Source: Pyronema omphalodes
Taxonomy: Eukaryota; Ascomycota; Pezizomycetes; Pezizales; Pyronemataceae
Length of the DNA: 64,000 nt
Direction: 5' to 3'
NCBI GenBank assembly: GCA_024516155.1
Contig: JAJJXM010000048.1
Location: 434,001 to 498,000 of the forward strand
This document shows, piece after piece, positions 24,263 through 34,270 of this stretch. Positions within the stretch are counted from its first letter, which is position 1, and each line of letters opens with the position of its first letter. The translations under genes were made by a program, and so were the position numbers. A model generated the notes under the pieces. That model saw only the letters and a program-made list of their open reading frames with translations. It was not told the origin of the DNA and searched no databases.

Positions 24263-25985
24263 TCATTCAAAGTCTCTTGCCTCAAACTTTTCCTTGGAAT
24301 AAAATTCCGCAGTCGTTGTGTTGCCCTCAAAGATTTCTCTTCTCTGAAGCCCATTAACCGCCTATTATCATCACATTAGCTTTCATTCACTATCCAGTTT
24401 TCCTTTCAGAACTTACCATCTGCGCAGTTCCCTCATCCGCGAACAAAACATAGACATCAGCCCGTTCTCCTTCTTCATCCCAATTAATGACAATCTGAAC
24501 CACCCTTCCATATCTCTTATATTCATCCCCGACTTTTTGCATCAACTCCCCATGGTCAAACAGGTCTTTCTTCCCATCAATAATGCCACGGAAACGAACA
24601 ACCTCACTCCTCTCCCCCTTCTGTAGATCCTTTCTAGGCTTATTCTTATCAATAATTTTTCCGCGTGCAGGTCCGTCTTTCTTGCCTGCCTGAACCATCT
24701 GAATCGCCTTCGTAATACCAGACCCGTCTTTTCCAAGACCTTGGCCTGCCTTCCAGCCTTGCTTCTCCATTAAGCGCTTTGCAAAACCGGATTGACCAGG
24801 ACGGAGAGAAGGTTCAGAGGACTCTGGTTCCGGTTCGTATCCAGGGGATTCAGCACGGTCGAGCTTGACGGGTTGCTCAAACATGACAGGGGCGCGGGAG
24901 ATAACAGCCGATGGAGCAGGTGGTGGTGGCGCAGGAGCATGCTGTGGAGGAGGAGGTGGTGGCGGAGGTGGTACTCCCGTAGGCGCTTGTGAGATGCCAG
25001 AGTATCCAATTGCCCCCTGCTGAGACATGCGCATCCGTCTAGCAAACGCGTCCTCGCCAGAGATATCGTCTGGGACTTCGACGGGGGGAGGTGGTGGTGC
25101 AGATGACGTAGGTGGTGGGGGAGGAGGTGCGTCTCCAGATGGTGGGGCGAAGGATGGCGGGGGTGCAAACGAGTAGTTTGACGGCGGGGCGAATCCTCCT
25201 ATCACTTTTCAGCAATGCACAGAAAGAAGGCGAGTGGTTGAACGTACTAGCAACAGGTCTTCGATCGTCTTCAGAATCGCTGCTGTCGTCGTAGCGCCGA
25301 CGTTTCTTGCCATACAGCCGCTCACGCCAGTCTTCCATCTCCCGGATCTTCTCATCGCCTTCTTTGTATTCCTCGTAACTGTTTGGACGAAGAGGGTCAT
25401 AGACATCGTCCCAGTTTGTGGGAGGAGGTGGAGTGGCTTTGTTCTTCTTTCTCTTTTTGCGGCCTCCACGAGGGCGGTCTTTATGGGAGCTGTAGAATCC
25501 ATTGACATCCTCATCATCACCGACCCAGTCTTCGAGAGTTGTCTTGACGACCGGTTTAGCAACAGTCGCAGGAGCTGTAGGGGCGTCCTTATCTTCCGAC
25601 TTATTCGCAACCGCGGCGGACATTCCGATGGGTTTAAAGTTCATACTCTTCTTTGTCGCAGGCGTAGGACGTTTCGTAATAGTAGGTTGAAATCGAAGAG
25701 CAGCTATTTTACCTCGCGAAAAAACCGATCGTGAGCAAAAACAACGCATTATGATAATCCGATATACGATAGACTACCGGCATTAATCTTTTTCTGCGCT
25801 GACGCCGCTGCTTGAGCGGGCGTCGAATCCTCCGTTGTGCTTGTCGTAGTAGATGAAGCCTCGGCGGGCTTGCTGAAGACTACTGGGGCTTTCGATATCG
25901 TCGCGGAGCTGGTAGAACTATCGCCGAGAAGGTTCGCATATAACCCTGACATACCGCCGCCTGGGCGTACTGGTGGTGCTGACAT
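24263..25985 (-). CDS. SPF45/RBM17-like splicing factor (G-patch + C-terminal RRM)
   Basis: Nuclear pre-mRNA splicing factor related to human SPF45 and plant DRT111. Four exons, 25985-25778, 25703-25248, 25198-24417 and 24361-24263, give 514 residues. Seen in order: MSAPPVRPGGGMSGLYANLLGD; basic patch GGRKKRKKNK; WDDVYDPLRPNSYEEYKEGDE; polyproline stretches near residues 230-320; a G-patch (GQSGFAKRLMEKQGWKAGQGLGKDG, split here only for length limits); and the C-terminal UHM/RRM-like region with YGRVVQIVINWD, DVYVLFADEGTAQM and, after the last splice, AVNGLQRREIFEG and the FYSKEKFEARDFE end. The last exon is typical of the family and is missed without splicing. Divergent from the YciI-like gene with 317 bp between. 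Confidence 0.92.
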
Positions 25986-26302
25986 CGTGGGTGGTTCGTG
26001 TTTGTCGCGTTCGTGATCGATGATCGTGTAAAGTTCTCGTGAGAGGTCGCGACAAAGCTCCTGTGAAACAGCGTTACCCGCCCTTCTCGGCAGCTTCCGA
26101 ATGCATCCAAGGGTCTCAGCAACATGGTCCCCCACCTTTCGGCTACCGTGGTCGGCGAAGCTGAGCGGCAACGCGCGCGGAGCTTGTGGAGTACAAATTG
26201 CGGGGAAAGCTGGAGTTATCATCCGGATAATCCACAAGTACAATGTACAAATACATCCGCCCCGCCACCTCTTTCCTTTCAAAACTTCATCCCATTCGCA
26301 AA
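25986..26302. promoter_or_regulatory. Divergent promoter, SPF45-like and YciI-like genes
   Basis: 317 bp between two divergent starts. It must contain both promoters. A CATCCGGATAATCC stretch lies near 26220. No specific factor site is assigned. Confidence 0.5.
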
Positions 26303-26699
26303 ATGTCTTCTGCCTCTGCTCCCCCAAAGATTGAATGGCTGTGTATCCTTCCTGATCAGGAGGGAGCACGCGAGCGTCGTCTTGCCACCCGTCCCAGACA
26401 TTTTGAGGGCATCGGAGCCCTTGTTAACAGCGGATTTTTGACAATGGGAGGTGAGTCGGATCCTCAATATCCATACTGAAAGCTATGTTGCTAACTTGTT
26501 GCTTCACTTAGGTGCCCTTCTGAACGAACCTCCAAAGGATGGAAACCCTCAGAACTTTGACTTCTCCGGAAGTGTCGTCGTAGCCACTGGAGAGACTAAG
26601 GAGGAGGTCATCGAGAAGCTTAAGCAGGACCCCTACACCACTGAGAATGTTTGGGACTGGGAGAAGGCACAAATCATTCCTGTGAGTGACGAGTTGTGA
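26303..26699 (+). CDS. YciI-like (YCII-related domain) protein
   Basis: Small ferredoxin-fold protein of the YCII-related family (PF03795); the biochemical role in fungi is not established. Two exons, 26303-26450 and 26512-26699, with a 61-nt intron, give 111 residues, normal for a single-domain member. Seen: PPKIEWLCILPDQEGARERRL, RPRHFEGIGALVNSGFLTMGG (the His lies where the family has its conserved His), the FSGSVVVATGETKEEVIEKLKQDPY segment and the VWDWEKAQIIPV end. It is probably cytosolic; there is no signal peptide or membrane segment. Confidence 0.88.
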
Positions 26700-27619
26700 A
26701 ACAGCTTTCCGGAGTGGCAGCTAACCAGCGTACAGTTCTTGTGTGCGGTTCGTCAGGCGAAGTGAACCTATGAGATGCAATAGTAAGGATAAGATGGACA
26801 TGGCGTCACATACATGATTTGAAATGAGATAATACCCAATGAGAAGGCTTCAATATGACATGTACGATGCTGTTGAATATGTTTTATGAATTAGGCACGC
26901 AATTCTCGTGATGAAACATTGACTTATGGACAATGCCTTATAACCTATGATGTCCAAAAATCCACTCTAGAACATAAATTTGCCAATCAAGTACTCTTAT
27001 ATGCGCCATCACACTTCCGTATAAACACAAACACAGCTTGTAAAAAACGTACAAGCCCACTAGTCCAAGTACATTCGGACGCTCAAAATCCTTGAACCCT
27101 TAACTCCGCGTTCTTGCTCAGTCTCAGAGGGTCGGAATTCCGTGGTCGAGCCCAAACACGGAAATACCACGGAAGCATGCAATATCACTCATACTGAGCC
27201 CTGGATTTCCTTTCAAGTCATGTCTTCTTCTGTCCCTGATACTGGGTACAATATTGTTCTAATCTAGACACTTTTTACGTTATAAAAATCTATTTGGCCA
27301 GCAGAAAGGGAAACCTTGATTAGTTGTCTCCTGAAACTCTTGCTGCTCTAACCGCAACATCAAATGTCTCTGCCTTCTTAGGTTACATGATTTGGTCTAA
27401 TATTTCTCTATTTCTTCTACCCGATCCAGTCTCATCACACCGTTCTTCATGCTAGTTGGTGTGCTTGCCGTTGGATGTACCCTACATTAATTCAGGGCTG
27501 ACGCTTAATTGCTTTCAGGAGTTTCGCTAATTACTATTTGCCTAGGCCTGAACCACCTTGTCATGGGGGTGCTGGATGATATTTATTCCTTCCTGCTATA
27601 GTCATATTATTCCGAGATC
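26700..27619. other. Intergenic region downstream of YciI-like gene
   Basis: About 0.9 kb, AT-rich, no gene supported. Confidence 0.5.
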
Positions 27620-28078
27620 ATGATTAGCCCTAATACGCAACACGAGCCAAGAGATCAACTACCGTCATTCCTCCAGAAGTGGTCCTCTCAATGGGCAATA
27701 ATAGAATCCAAAGATGCGATAAAGCATTACGCCTCGAAATGTTCGCCTCGAACATTTGTTATCCAAAACAGGCTCACTGAAACTTACCTACACCATAGAA
27801 GTATGTTTTTTGCGCACAAAGGCCAAACGCAAACAGCAACAGTCGATGCATGCTGCAAATTTTCCGAAGATGTAAAGCTCATGGAATGGAGATTCGAGAT
27901 GAATTCACAGTCCAACTGGAAGATTATAGACAACGAAAATGAATGTCTTCTCGAAGACTCGGACGCACCATTAATGGATGGCTATGAAGTTACTTGCGCA
28001 ACAAAATCTCCCAATAACAGGAAGGCTTGGATATTTATGCAAGTACTTGCTCAATATCTCTCCATCGGAATACATTGA
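27620..28078 (+). CDS. Orphan ORF, 152 residues, unknown function
   Basis: An uninterrupted ATG-initiated frame with balanced composition: PSFLQKWSSQWAIIESKDAIKHYA, a Cys pair in DACCKFSEDVKLMEWRFEM, then NENECLLEDSDAPLMDGYEVTCATKS. Five Cys, no signal peptide, no membrane segment. It is longer than the other frames in this part of the window and looks more protein-like than them, but I see no family. It stands 250 bp left of the GTGTTTA array. It could be a young lineage-specific gene or chance. Confidence 0.35.
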   Translation: MISPNTQHEPRDQLPSFLQKWSSQWAIIESKDAIKHYASKCSPRTFVIQNRLTETYLHHRSMFFAHKGQTQTATVDACCKFSEDVKLMEWRFEMNSQSNWKIIDNENECLLEDSDAPLMDGYEVTCATKSPNNRKAWIFMQVLAQYLSIGIH

Positions 28079-28334
28079 GCTAACTGGATATGTTATACAG
28101 CCCCACTAGCCAGCAACCCCATTCGGTAAGCACCATTTGACACATCCCCTTTGATGTATAATGGATATGTATCAACGAATATTGTCTCGCTCCAGCATTC
28201 ACAGTTTACACTCTGCACTCCTAAGCTTGTGAATTCAGGACTAGTGTAATTTTACCGCTGAAACATAGCTGTTTACCGGTGAAACGACGCCAGATTCTGC
28301 TCGTAGTTCCCTATGGTACAAGAAAACGAGTGAG

Positions 28335-28990
28335 AGTGGTTTAGTTCAAACACCTTCGTGGTTTAGCTAAACACCGAAAGTGTTTAGTTAAATACCCTAA
28401 ACACCAAAGTTATTTAGTCTGATTTAAGGTGTTTAGCTAAACCACCCATCGTTGTTTGAAAGTGTTTAGTTAAACGCCCCTAAACACCGAAGTTGTTTAG
28501 TATGATTTACGGTGTTTAGCTAAACCACCTAGCGTTGTTTAGTTAAACAACTACCTTGATTTTTTTTTTTTGTGGGGTTTATTCAAACACCCTAGGGGTG
28601 TTTAAATAAACACCTTCTTTTTGGCTTATTCTTTGGGGTCTATGTAAACCATCCAAAGTGGTTTAAATAAACACCCAATTTGTGTTAAGGGATGTTTAAA
28701 TAAACACCTTCTTGTTCGCTTATTCTTTGGTGTTTATTTAAATACCCTAGGGGTGTTTAAGGATGTTAGAATAAACACCTCCTTTTTCGCTTATTCTTTG
28801 GTGTTTATTTAAACACCCTAGGGGTGTTTAGATAAATAACTAATTTGTGTTTAAGGATGTTTAAATAAACACCTTCTTTTTTACATATTCTGTGGGGTTT
28901 ATTTAAACACCCTAGGGGTGTTTAAATAAACACCTTCTTCGCTTATTCTTCGGGGTTTATTTGAACTATCCTCTGATGTTTAAATAAACA
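28335..28990. repeat. GTGTTTA/TAAACAC inverted-repeat array
   Basis: Dense array of the heptamer GTGTTTA and its complement TAAACAC, arranged as back-to-back palindromes rather than simple head-to-tail repeats. The best example, 28898-28930, has perfect 15-bp arms (TTTATTTAAACACCC and its complement) around TAG; a near-perfect copy lies at 28804-28836. Units of about 80-100 bp share a TTCGCTTATTCTTTGG linker between palindromes. The left part (28335-28560) uses another unit with GTTTAGCTAAAC palindromes. Function unknown. Confidence 0.9.
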
Positions 28991-29679
28991 TCTACCGTCC
29001 ACTTCCTAGGGATGGCTTTTCCATAGTTCATATAAATCACCCTGCAGTGTTCTACTGAACATTCAGTTTTAAACTGTAGAGCTGTGTTCTGCTTATGTTT
29101 GTTGATGGAAGTGGATATTGCCTTAGTGCGCATCCCTTCCTTATGTTCTGTTCGTTCTGCCGTTGTTGTTCCTCGTTCTTCATCCATTTCATTCACTTGT
29201 TTCTCCACCTCCATCTTTCCCTCTTGTTTGACTGTAAGTTTTTCCTCATTTCAAATGTTTGTCCCTCAACAGAATTTGCTAGTTCATACACCATACGCCA
29301 CCGGAGGGAAAAAAGAGAGAGAGAGGGGGAATTGGGATATGAACTTCTAGATAATCGCTGAGTCAAGTACTGCAAACCAACCCCACAAATATCTACAATG
29401 CTAACCAGACAAACAGGATGCTCAGAAAACCTAAGTCTATTTATTGAAGCGAACCATGATTCCAGCATATGTAAGGGTCAGTTTAAAAAGGCACAAAGCG
29501 AATGGTACTACACAGAGAGCAGGAGCAGGAGTAGGAGGGGTGAGGAGGGAGGTGGGAGGTTCCTGTATGTATAGATAGAAGACCTGGCAATAGCTAGAAA
29601 CATGTTACATACTGAGCGAGTGGTTTAGTAATTAATTTAACACATTTAAAAAATATCTGAGGTGCTTGATCAAACCACT

Positions 29680-29915
29680 ATTGTGCAAGGTGTTTGGAGG
29701 TGTTTAGTAGGTGTTTAAAAAGGTGTTTAAAAAGGTGTTTAGTAGGTGTTTAAAAGGGTGTTTAGTAGGTGTTTAAAGGTGTTTAGTAGGTGTTTAAAGA
29801 GGTGTTTGAAGGTGTTTAGTAGGTGTTTAACAAGGTGTTTAGTAAATGAATTTTGTGGGTGTTTGAATTAAACATCTTTTGTGGTTTAAAGTGTGGTTTG
29901 ATTAAACACCTTTTT
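29680..29915 (+). repeat. GGTGTTTA head-to-tail array
   Basis: About fifteen direct copies of GGTGTTTA followed by GTA or short A-rich spacers, all in the same orientation until about 29870, where an inverted TTAAACA copy appears. It shares the heptamer core of the array at 28335-28990 but not its palindromic layout. Confidence 0.88.
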
Positions 29916-30029
29916 TTTGTACCACAGGGAGTTAATACGTGAAGTTTTTGATATTTTGCGCGGAATTGGCCTATCATTAATTGAGCGACTTTGAACGTTA
30001 CTGACTAAACCTAGATGCTACCGCCACCA

Positions 30030-30514
30030 TACGATGTCCCATGCAATGAATGAATAATTCGACAAACTTGTTATGCGTGTTTTTAGTGGGGTTCTTGTAC
30101 CAAGCTAGCTTTATTATGTGGTCCATATGTTTGCAAGAACGATGGATACCTCTCCGGGATATCGAGATAACTAGTAGCCGGGTTTCAAGAAGGGTCAGTG
30201 CAATATTTGAATCGAGATCTACGAGTTTTCTGTTTTTCATCATGTCATATCTTCGAAAAAATACTCATCTCCATCACCTTCAAACTTCAAACTTCAAACT
30301 TCAAACTTCCCGAACATCACAACAACTGCATTTGTCCGAGATAAATTCGCCAAGCTCGTCTATTACAATACTTATCTGTTTCCCCCCTAATTCTGACTAT
30401 ATTTAGCTACCTAAGTAACTAATCTTGCCTGAACCATCAAAGTCAGTTGTTCACACCAGTCTTTGTATCCATCTGGTTCAATATTCTTCAGTTTAAATAT
30501 CACCTGAATTGGCG
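30030..30514 (-). repeat. Dispersed repeat A, left copy
   Basis: About 485 bp whose reverse complement matches 41464-41935. Shared blocks include GCGCCAATTCAGG, AGATAAGTATT, CGGACAAATGCAGTTG, TGACATGATGAAAA and CTTGCAAACATATG in the same order. The two copies are diverged, with indels. A short minus frame here starts MMKNRKLVDLDSNIALTL and the partner copy has MMKSRGKFVDLASNISLTL, so a decayed coding origin is possible. Confidence 0.78.
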
Positions 30515-30883
30515 CAAATAAAGCCCAACACCCAAAACCAGCGGGTAATGAAAGGAAACCCTAACTCCTATATACTAGACGAAGATAATCCACATTCCCA
30601 TTTCTTCCAGTTCATATTGGAATCTATAATATTTTTCTCAGTCCTGCTAGTCATCGTTCTTTTACGTAACTGCCAAATCTTGCAAATTTTTCTCATTATT
30701 CAATGGAACAATATCCTGCTCCTTCTGCTTTTACCGCCGCCAGAGAGATAGACTGACCACCCCCACGATGCTCTCAGAATCATAGAACTTAAGTAAAACT
30801 TCCAACGTTCTAATAATTCTTCCTACTTTCTTCTAAAAATTTCTAACACATCCCACCCCCATTCCAGCAACCAAAAATTCCGA

Positions 30884-30998
30884 AAAAAAAAAAAAAAAAA
30901 AAAAAAAAACAGTTCATATACCCTTAACCACCAATCCCCAACCACCAATCATCACACGATAGAATCCATCCCAACGCAACCCCCCCCCCCCCCCCCCC
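30884..30998. repeat. Poly-A and poly-C tracts
   Basis: A run of about 26 A (to 30909) followed, 70 bp later, by a run of about 19 C. No gene is attached. Confidence 0.8.
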
Positions 30999-31456
30999 AA
31001 AAAAAATGACAATTTCTATTGAATCTATTCCACCAACAACAATTCCATACTCCCATACGCCGAGAAAAAACAAATGGGGTGGGGTTCAAATAACCTATCC
31101 ACCAACCTTATTGGAATTAATTCATTCACAATGAATCGATCAACATCATGGTAAAGCACTCGAAGTATATATTACTCTCTGTCATGCTTCCGTTTTTTTT
31201 TTTTTTCCCTTCCTTCTTTCTTTCGTACGATAGACAGAATTGTATCGCTTCAGAAAATTTGAGGGTCTGACTAGATGCTCTCAGCAGCGAGAATCGGGAC
31301 AGGATCATTTTTTGGTTGTTTCTGAACAGGATAGGCTGTAAAGATCTTGAATGACTCATTATTAAAATTCAAAGACAAAAACAAATTTCAGACTTGGGAC
31401 TTGCGACTTTTTACAATAGCTATAATATTACCATTATTCCATCCCCGCAAAAAAAA

Positions 31457-31575
31457 CTACAGTATCCGGGATTCCCGTCTGGTCACCCACGACAGTACTA
31501 GCCGGACGATATCATGCTTAAATAGCGCAGAGCGGACGGGATGCGTTGTATTCATGATTCTATGACCGTAGCTGA
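31457..31575 (+). repeat. Dispersed repeat B, left copy
   Basis: About 119 bp matching the reverse complement of 37242-37346. Shared blocks: CTACAGTATCCGGG, ACGACAGTA, TAGCCGGACGATATCATGCT, AAATAGCG, AGAGCGGACGGGATGCGTTG and TTCATGATTCTATGACCGTA. Identity is high; the main difference is a small insertion in this copy. Non-coding; origin unknown. Confidence 0.82.
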
Positions 31576-32051
31576 CGTGTTGAATCCAAATTTTAATATG
31601 TACAAAACGGCTGCACTGGAAATATTGTGGAGGTAAAGAGGAGGGGTACCATGAGGGTTGTTAGCGAGATTAAGTGGAATATCCGGGATGTGGGGAAAGA
31701 AAATCGGTGGAGTGGTGCGGATTTGAAGAGGGTGTATTTGTTGTTTACTTCCGGGATTGGTGAGTGTTTGTTAACCATATCGCCGATCTGAGGGTTAAAC
31801 ACGCTGGTTCTTTCAGGGATACTGATATATCTAGAATTATGACGATCTTAAATCCATAATCCTAAAACGAAGGCAAAGCAAAGCCAAGCCAGCCTAATTT
31901 GATTTAACTTTCTTGAACGTTCCCAACCTCAAAGTTATGACATGACGTAAGCTACAGTCTAAATTCATTTCGAGGTTCCAGTATAGCTGTTACCGCTGCG
32001 TCTCGCTGGGATCCCCCCAAGAGTGCACTTGATTCCTTGGGCTTGTTGTCG

Positions 32052-32082
<31 letters not shown>

Positions 32083-32204
32083 CACTGCTGGTTTTCAATT
32101 CTTGTCGTTACGGTTTGGAGATTGGAACCCTGTTTGCTGTTTGCTATTTTCTCACTCGTCTTTGTTGATTCGTCACTTTTGCCTCACTTCTCCTTTGATC
32201 TCAT

Positions 32205-32549
32205 GGGGGCGGCCCCAGTAGTGTAGTGGTATAACTCCCTGCAACTGCGCAAATACAACGGGTTCGAATCCCGTGTCGCTCCCACAGGTATTGCTTGGTT
32301 ACCGGGGTTTGTCCTCAGGGAGGTTTACCCGGTGCTCAGGATAAGTGGTCACGCTTTCCTGATCTATGCCTCCTTAGGTATAGACAAGTGTTGGTGGAAT
32401 GGTTGGGTTAATGGGTGTAGGAGATTAGGGCGCCTCATTAGGAGACTTCGGTCTCGAGGACAGGAAAAATGGTTGTACAAGTTGCTTTACCCGCATAGGC
32501 CTTATAGGCCTCGATCGGACGTATGATTGAAATAAATAAATAAATAAAA
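32205..32549 (+). mobile_element. tRNA-derived SINE with 14-bp target-site duplication
   Basis: A 345-bp element with every hallmark of a SINE. The 5' head is tRNA-like, with a Pol III A box TAGTGTAGTGG (32219-32229) and B box GGTTCGAATCC (32261-32271) and a T-arm ACGGG/CCCGT. A body of about 245 bp follows, with no long ORF, and the 3' end is an AAAT/AATA simple-repeat tail (32529-32549). It is bounded by perfect copies of TCCTTTGATCTCAT at 32191-32204 and 32550-32563. The head folds poorly as a true tRNA (acceptor pairing needs G-U pairs or extra bases), so it is not a working tRNA gene. Perfect duplications suggest a recent insertion. No second copy was seen in this window. Confidence 0.88.
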
Positions 32550-32565
32550 TCCTTTGATCTCATCT

Positions 32566-32740
32566 GATGTCATCTTTTCTCATCTGATGTCATCTTTTCT
32601 CCTCTTTTCTCCTCTTTTCTCCTCTTTTCTCCTCTTTTCTCCTCTTTTCTCCTCTTTCTCCTCTTTTCTCCTCTTTTCTCCTCTTTTCTCCTCTTTCCTC
32701 ATCTTCTCTCCTCTCCTCTCCTCTTTTCTCCTCATCCCAA
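32566..32740 (+). repeat. CTCCTCTTTT pyrimidine microsatellite
   Basis: About a dozen copies of a 10-mer CTCCTCTTTT with slipped variants. It starts directly after the SINE target-site duplication, so the SINE landed at the edge of this tract. A frame through it is pure low-complexity sequence. Confidence 0.9.
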
Positions 32741-33268
32741 AAGTTGACCATAAACAGAGCAAAGTTCTCCACCGAGATGATTTACAGAAACCCAACCAGA
32801 CCCTGATATTCTAGGACAGTATAACCAACCCCCAAAGCAATCACACCATGCATGATGCTTAACAATCATAAAGTCCTCAACAGGATCTATCAGTAACTGG
32901 TGGTCTGCAACAAGATGTAAGATATGTACTTTGAAAAGAATATTTTTGCGTTTGAGGTATGAAGATTCAGATGGGGGGGGGGGGAGGAAATTGGAAGTCG
33001 ATAATGTAAATGTAGTGATAATGAGAAAGGGTTCAATGGAGAAAAGAGAGTAAGTAACTCGTGAGATATGCTCGAGAACTTGACATATGATTGAGAAGCT
33101 AGGGACTGTAGCGATATGTACAGGAATGATGATTTTTTCTGATATGTACTTCGGGAGGGCAAAACTTAGGTTTTACCAATGGCACACCAGTTCCACAAGA
33201 ACTGCATTCGTGTTGTGTATTTTATGTACAGACGACATTGGTATGTAGGAGAATTGTACGAGGTGCTG

Positions 33269-33293
33269 GACAAAAGTGACGGTCACTTTTGTC
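33269..33293. repeat. Perfect short palindrome
   Basis: Twelve-bp arms GACAAAAGTGAC and GTCACTTTTGTC around a single G. Near-palindromic GGTACCGTACG follows. Could be a binding site for a dimeric regulator or chance; no gene lies directly next to it. Confidence 0.6.
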
Positions 33294-33898
33294 ACGGTAC
33301 CGTACGTCCTGAGTCCTGACCATTGTGTCGGTACTATTTATTTTCCCTATTACATTTTACTCACACCATTGTGTTGATAAGCAAACCCTAGTCTTACAAA
33401 AGAAAATTCCAACAATTGAACGCCGTTTCCAAATGCATGCCAAAAAGAACCCTTTACTCCACGACATCTGAGCCTAAATCGCCTTAATCGTCTGCAGGCT
33501 GCAGGCTGCTCCAAGTCAACCCTGCGTCACTAGCGTAATGCAAGACTAGCCAAAGGGCTTAGGGCGCAGGGTTCGACTGTACCAGAGCTTCCATCTGCAT
33601 AGCGCTAAGGAGCCATCTCGCCTTGTCCTACTCTAGTGGTTAAGCTGTAGCTGAGCTCCCCGGACTGCTTGGGCCACTTTGAGTCCCTGGACCAAGTAAC
33701 AAATCAAACATTTTTCTATCAATCTCTTCAATCAATCAGTATTAATGATAAATCAAATTTGCGGTTTCGAAGCCATTTTTTTCTTCCTCCAAAAAAAAAA
33801 AACTCGGGGCCCTACCTTCCCTAAAATTAGTGCAAATTACACTCTGTCCTCCTACTCCTGGCCCCGCCCCTTTTACCAATGTCGCCACAGTTACAGGT

Positions 33899-34270
33899 CT
33901 ACTGGAGATTGGCGGGCATAACAGTAATGAAGTCGGTCGTAACTGTGACAACCGACGTAGAGTCCGTGGAAGATAGAGTCGTGTCTCGGTTGTTTGTAGA
34001 CTCGCCATTCGTCTCTTCTTGTGCGCTCGCGTCCTCGGTGGTCGCTTCTTCAGACTTCGCTTCGGGGGTTTCGGTTAACGCTTCAATCTCAGTTTCTGCT
34101 TCGTTGGATTCGGATTCCTGAGCCTGTGGCGTCTCGTCGTTGTTATGCTCGTGAATGTCGGGTTTCGTCGGTAAAAGTACGGATTCGCGTTTCGATCGCT
34201 CTCTCGATGAGGACCCGTCGGCACTGGTTTCTAAGGTAACAACGATTATCTCGAGGATATCTTGTTGCAT
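33899..34270 (-). CDS. Small Ser/Thr/Glu-rich ORF, uncertain
   Basis: ATG-initiated frame of 123 residues (MQQDILEIIVVTLETSADGS...), rich in Ser, Thr and Glu (SESNEAETEIEALTETPEAK), ending SVVTVTTDFITVMPANLQ. No family is recognised. Low-complexity composition makes it a weak call; it may be the first exon of a longer gene or chance. Confidence 0.25.
   Translation of the reverse strand: MQQDILEIIVVTLETSADGSSSRERSKRESVLLPTKPDIHEHNNDETPQAQESESNEAETEIEALTETPEAKSEEATTEDASAQEETNGESTNNRDTTLSSTDSTSVVTVTTDFITVMPANLQ

Larger units (their letters stand above)
28079..33898. other. Accessory, gene-poor repeat region
   Basis: No protein gene can be supported in 5.8 kb. It holds two GTGTTTA arrays, members of two inverted dispersed repeat families, long homopolymer tracts (A at 30884-30909, C at 30980-30998, T at 32058-32081, G at 32976-32985), a SINE, a pyrimidine microsatellite and a 12-bp-arm palindrome at 33269-33293. 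Frames at 29084-29361 overlap each other and lack motifs. Confidence 0.55.

Noticed and set aside
30980..30998. CRISPR or structured repeat array in poly-C and poly-A region
   Set aside because: Homopolymer runs only; no repeat-spacer structure, and the host is a fungus.
32205..32283. Stand-alone tRNA gene
   Set aside because: A and B boxes and a T-arm are present, but the acceptor and anticodon arms do not fold properly, and the body, tail and target-site duplications show it is the head of a SINE.
32554..32814. ORF of repeated Phe/Leu/Ser
   Set aside because: It is a translation of the CTCCTCTTTT microsatellite.
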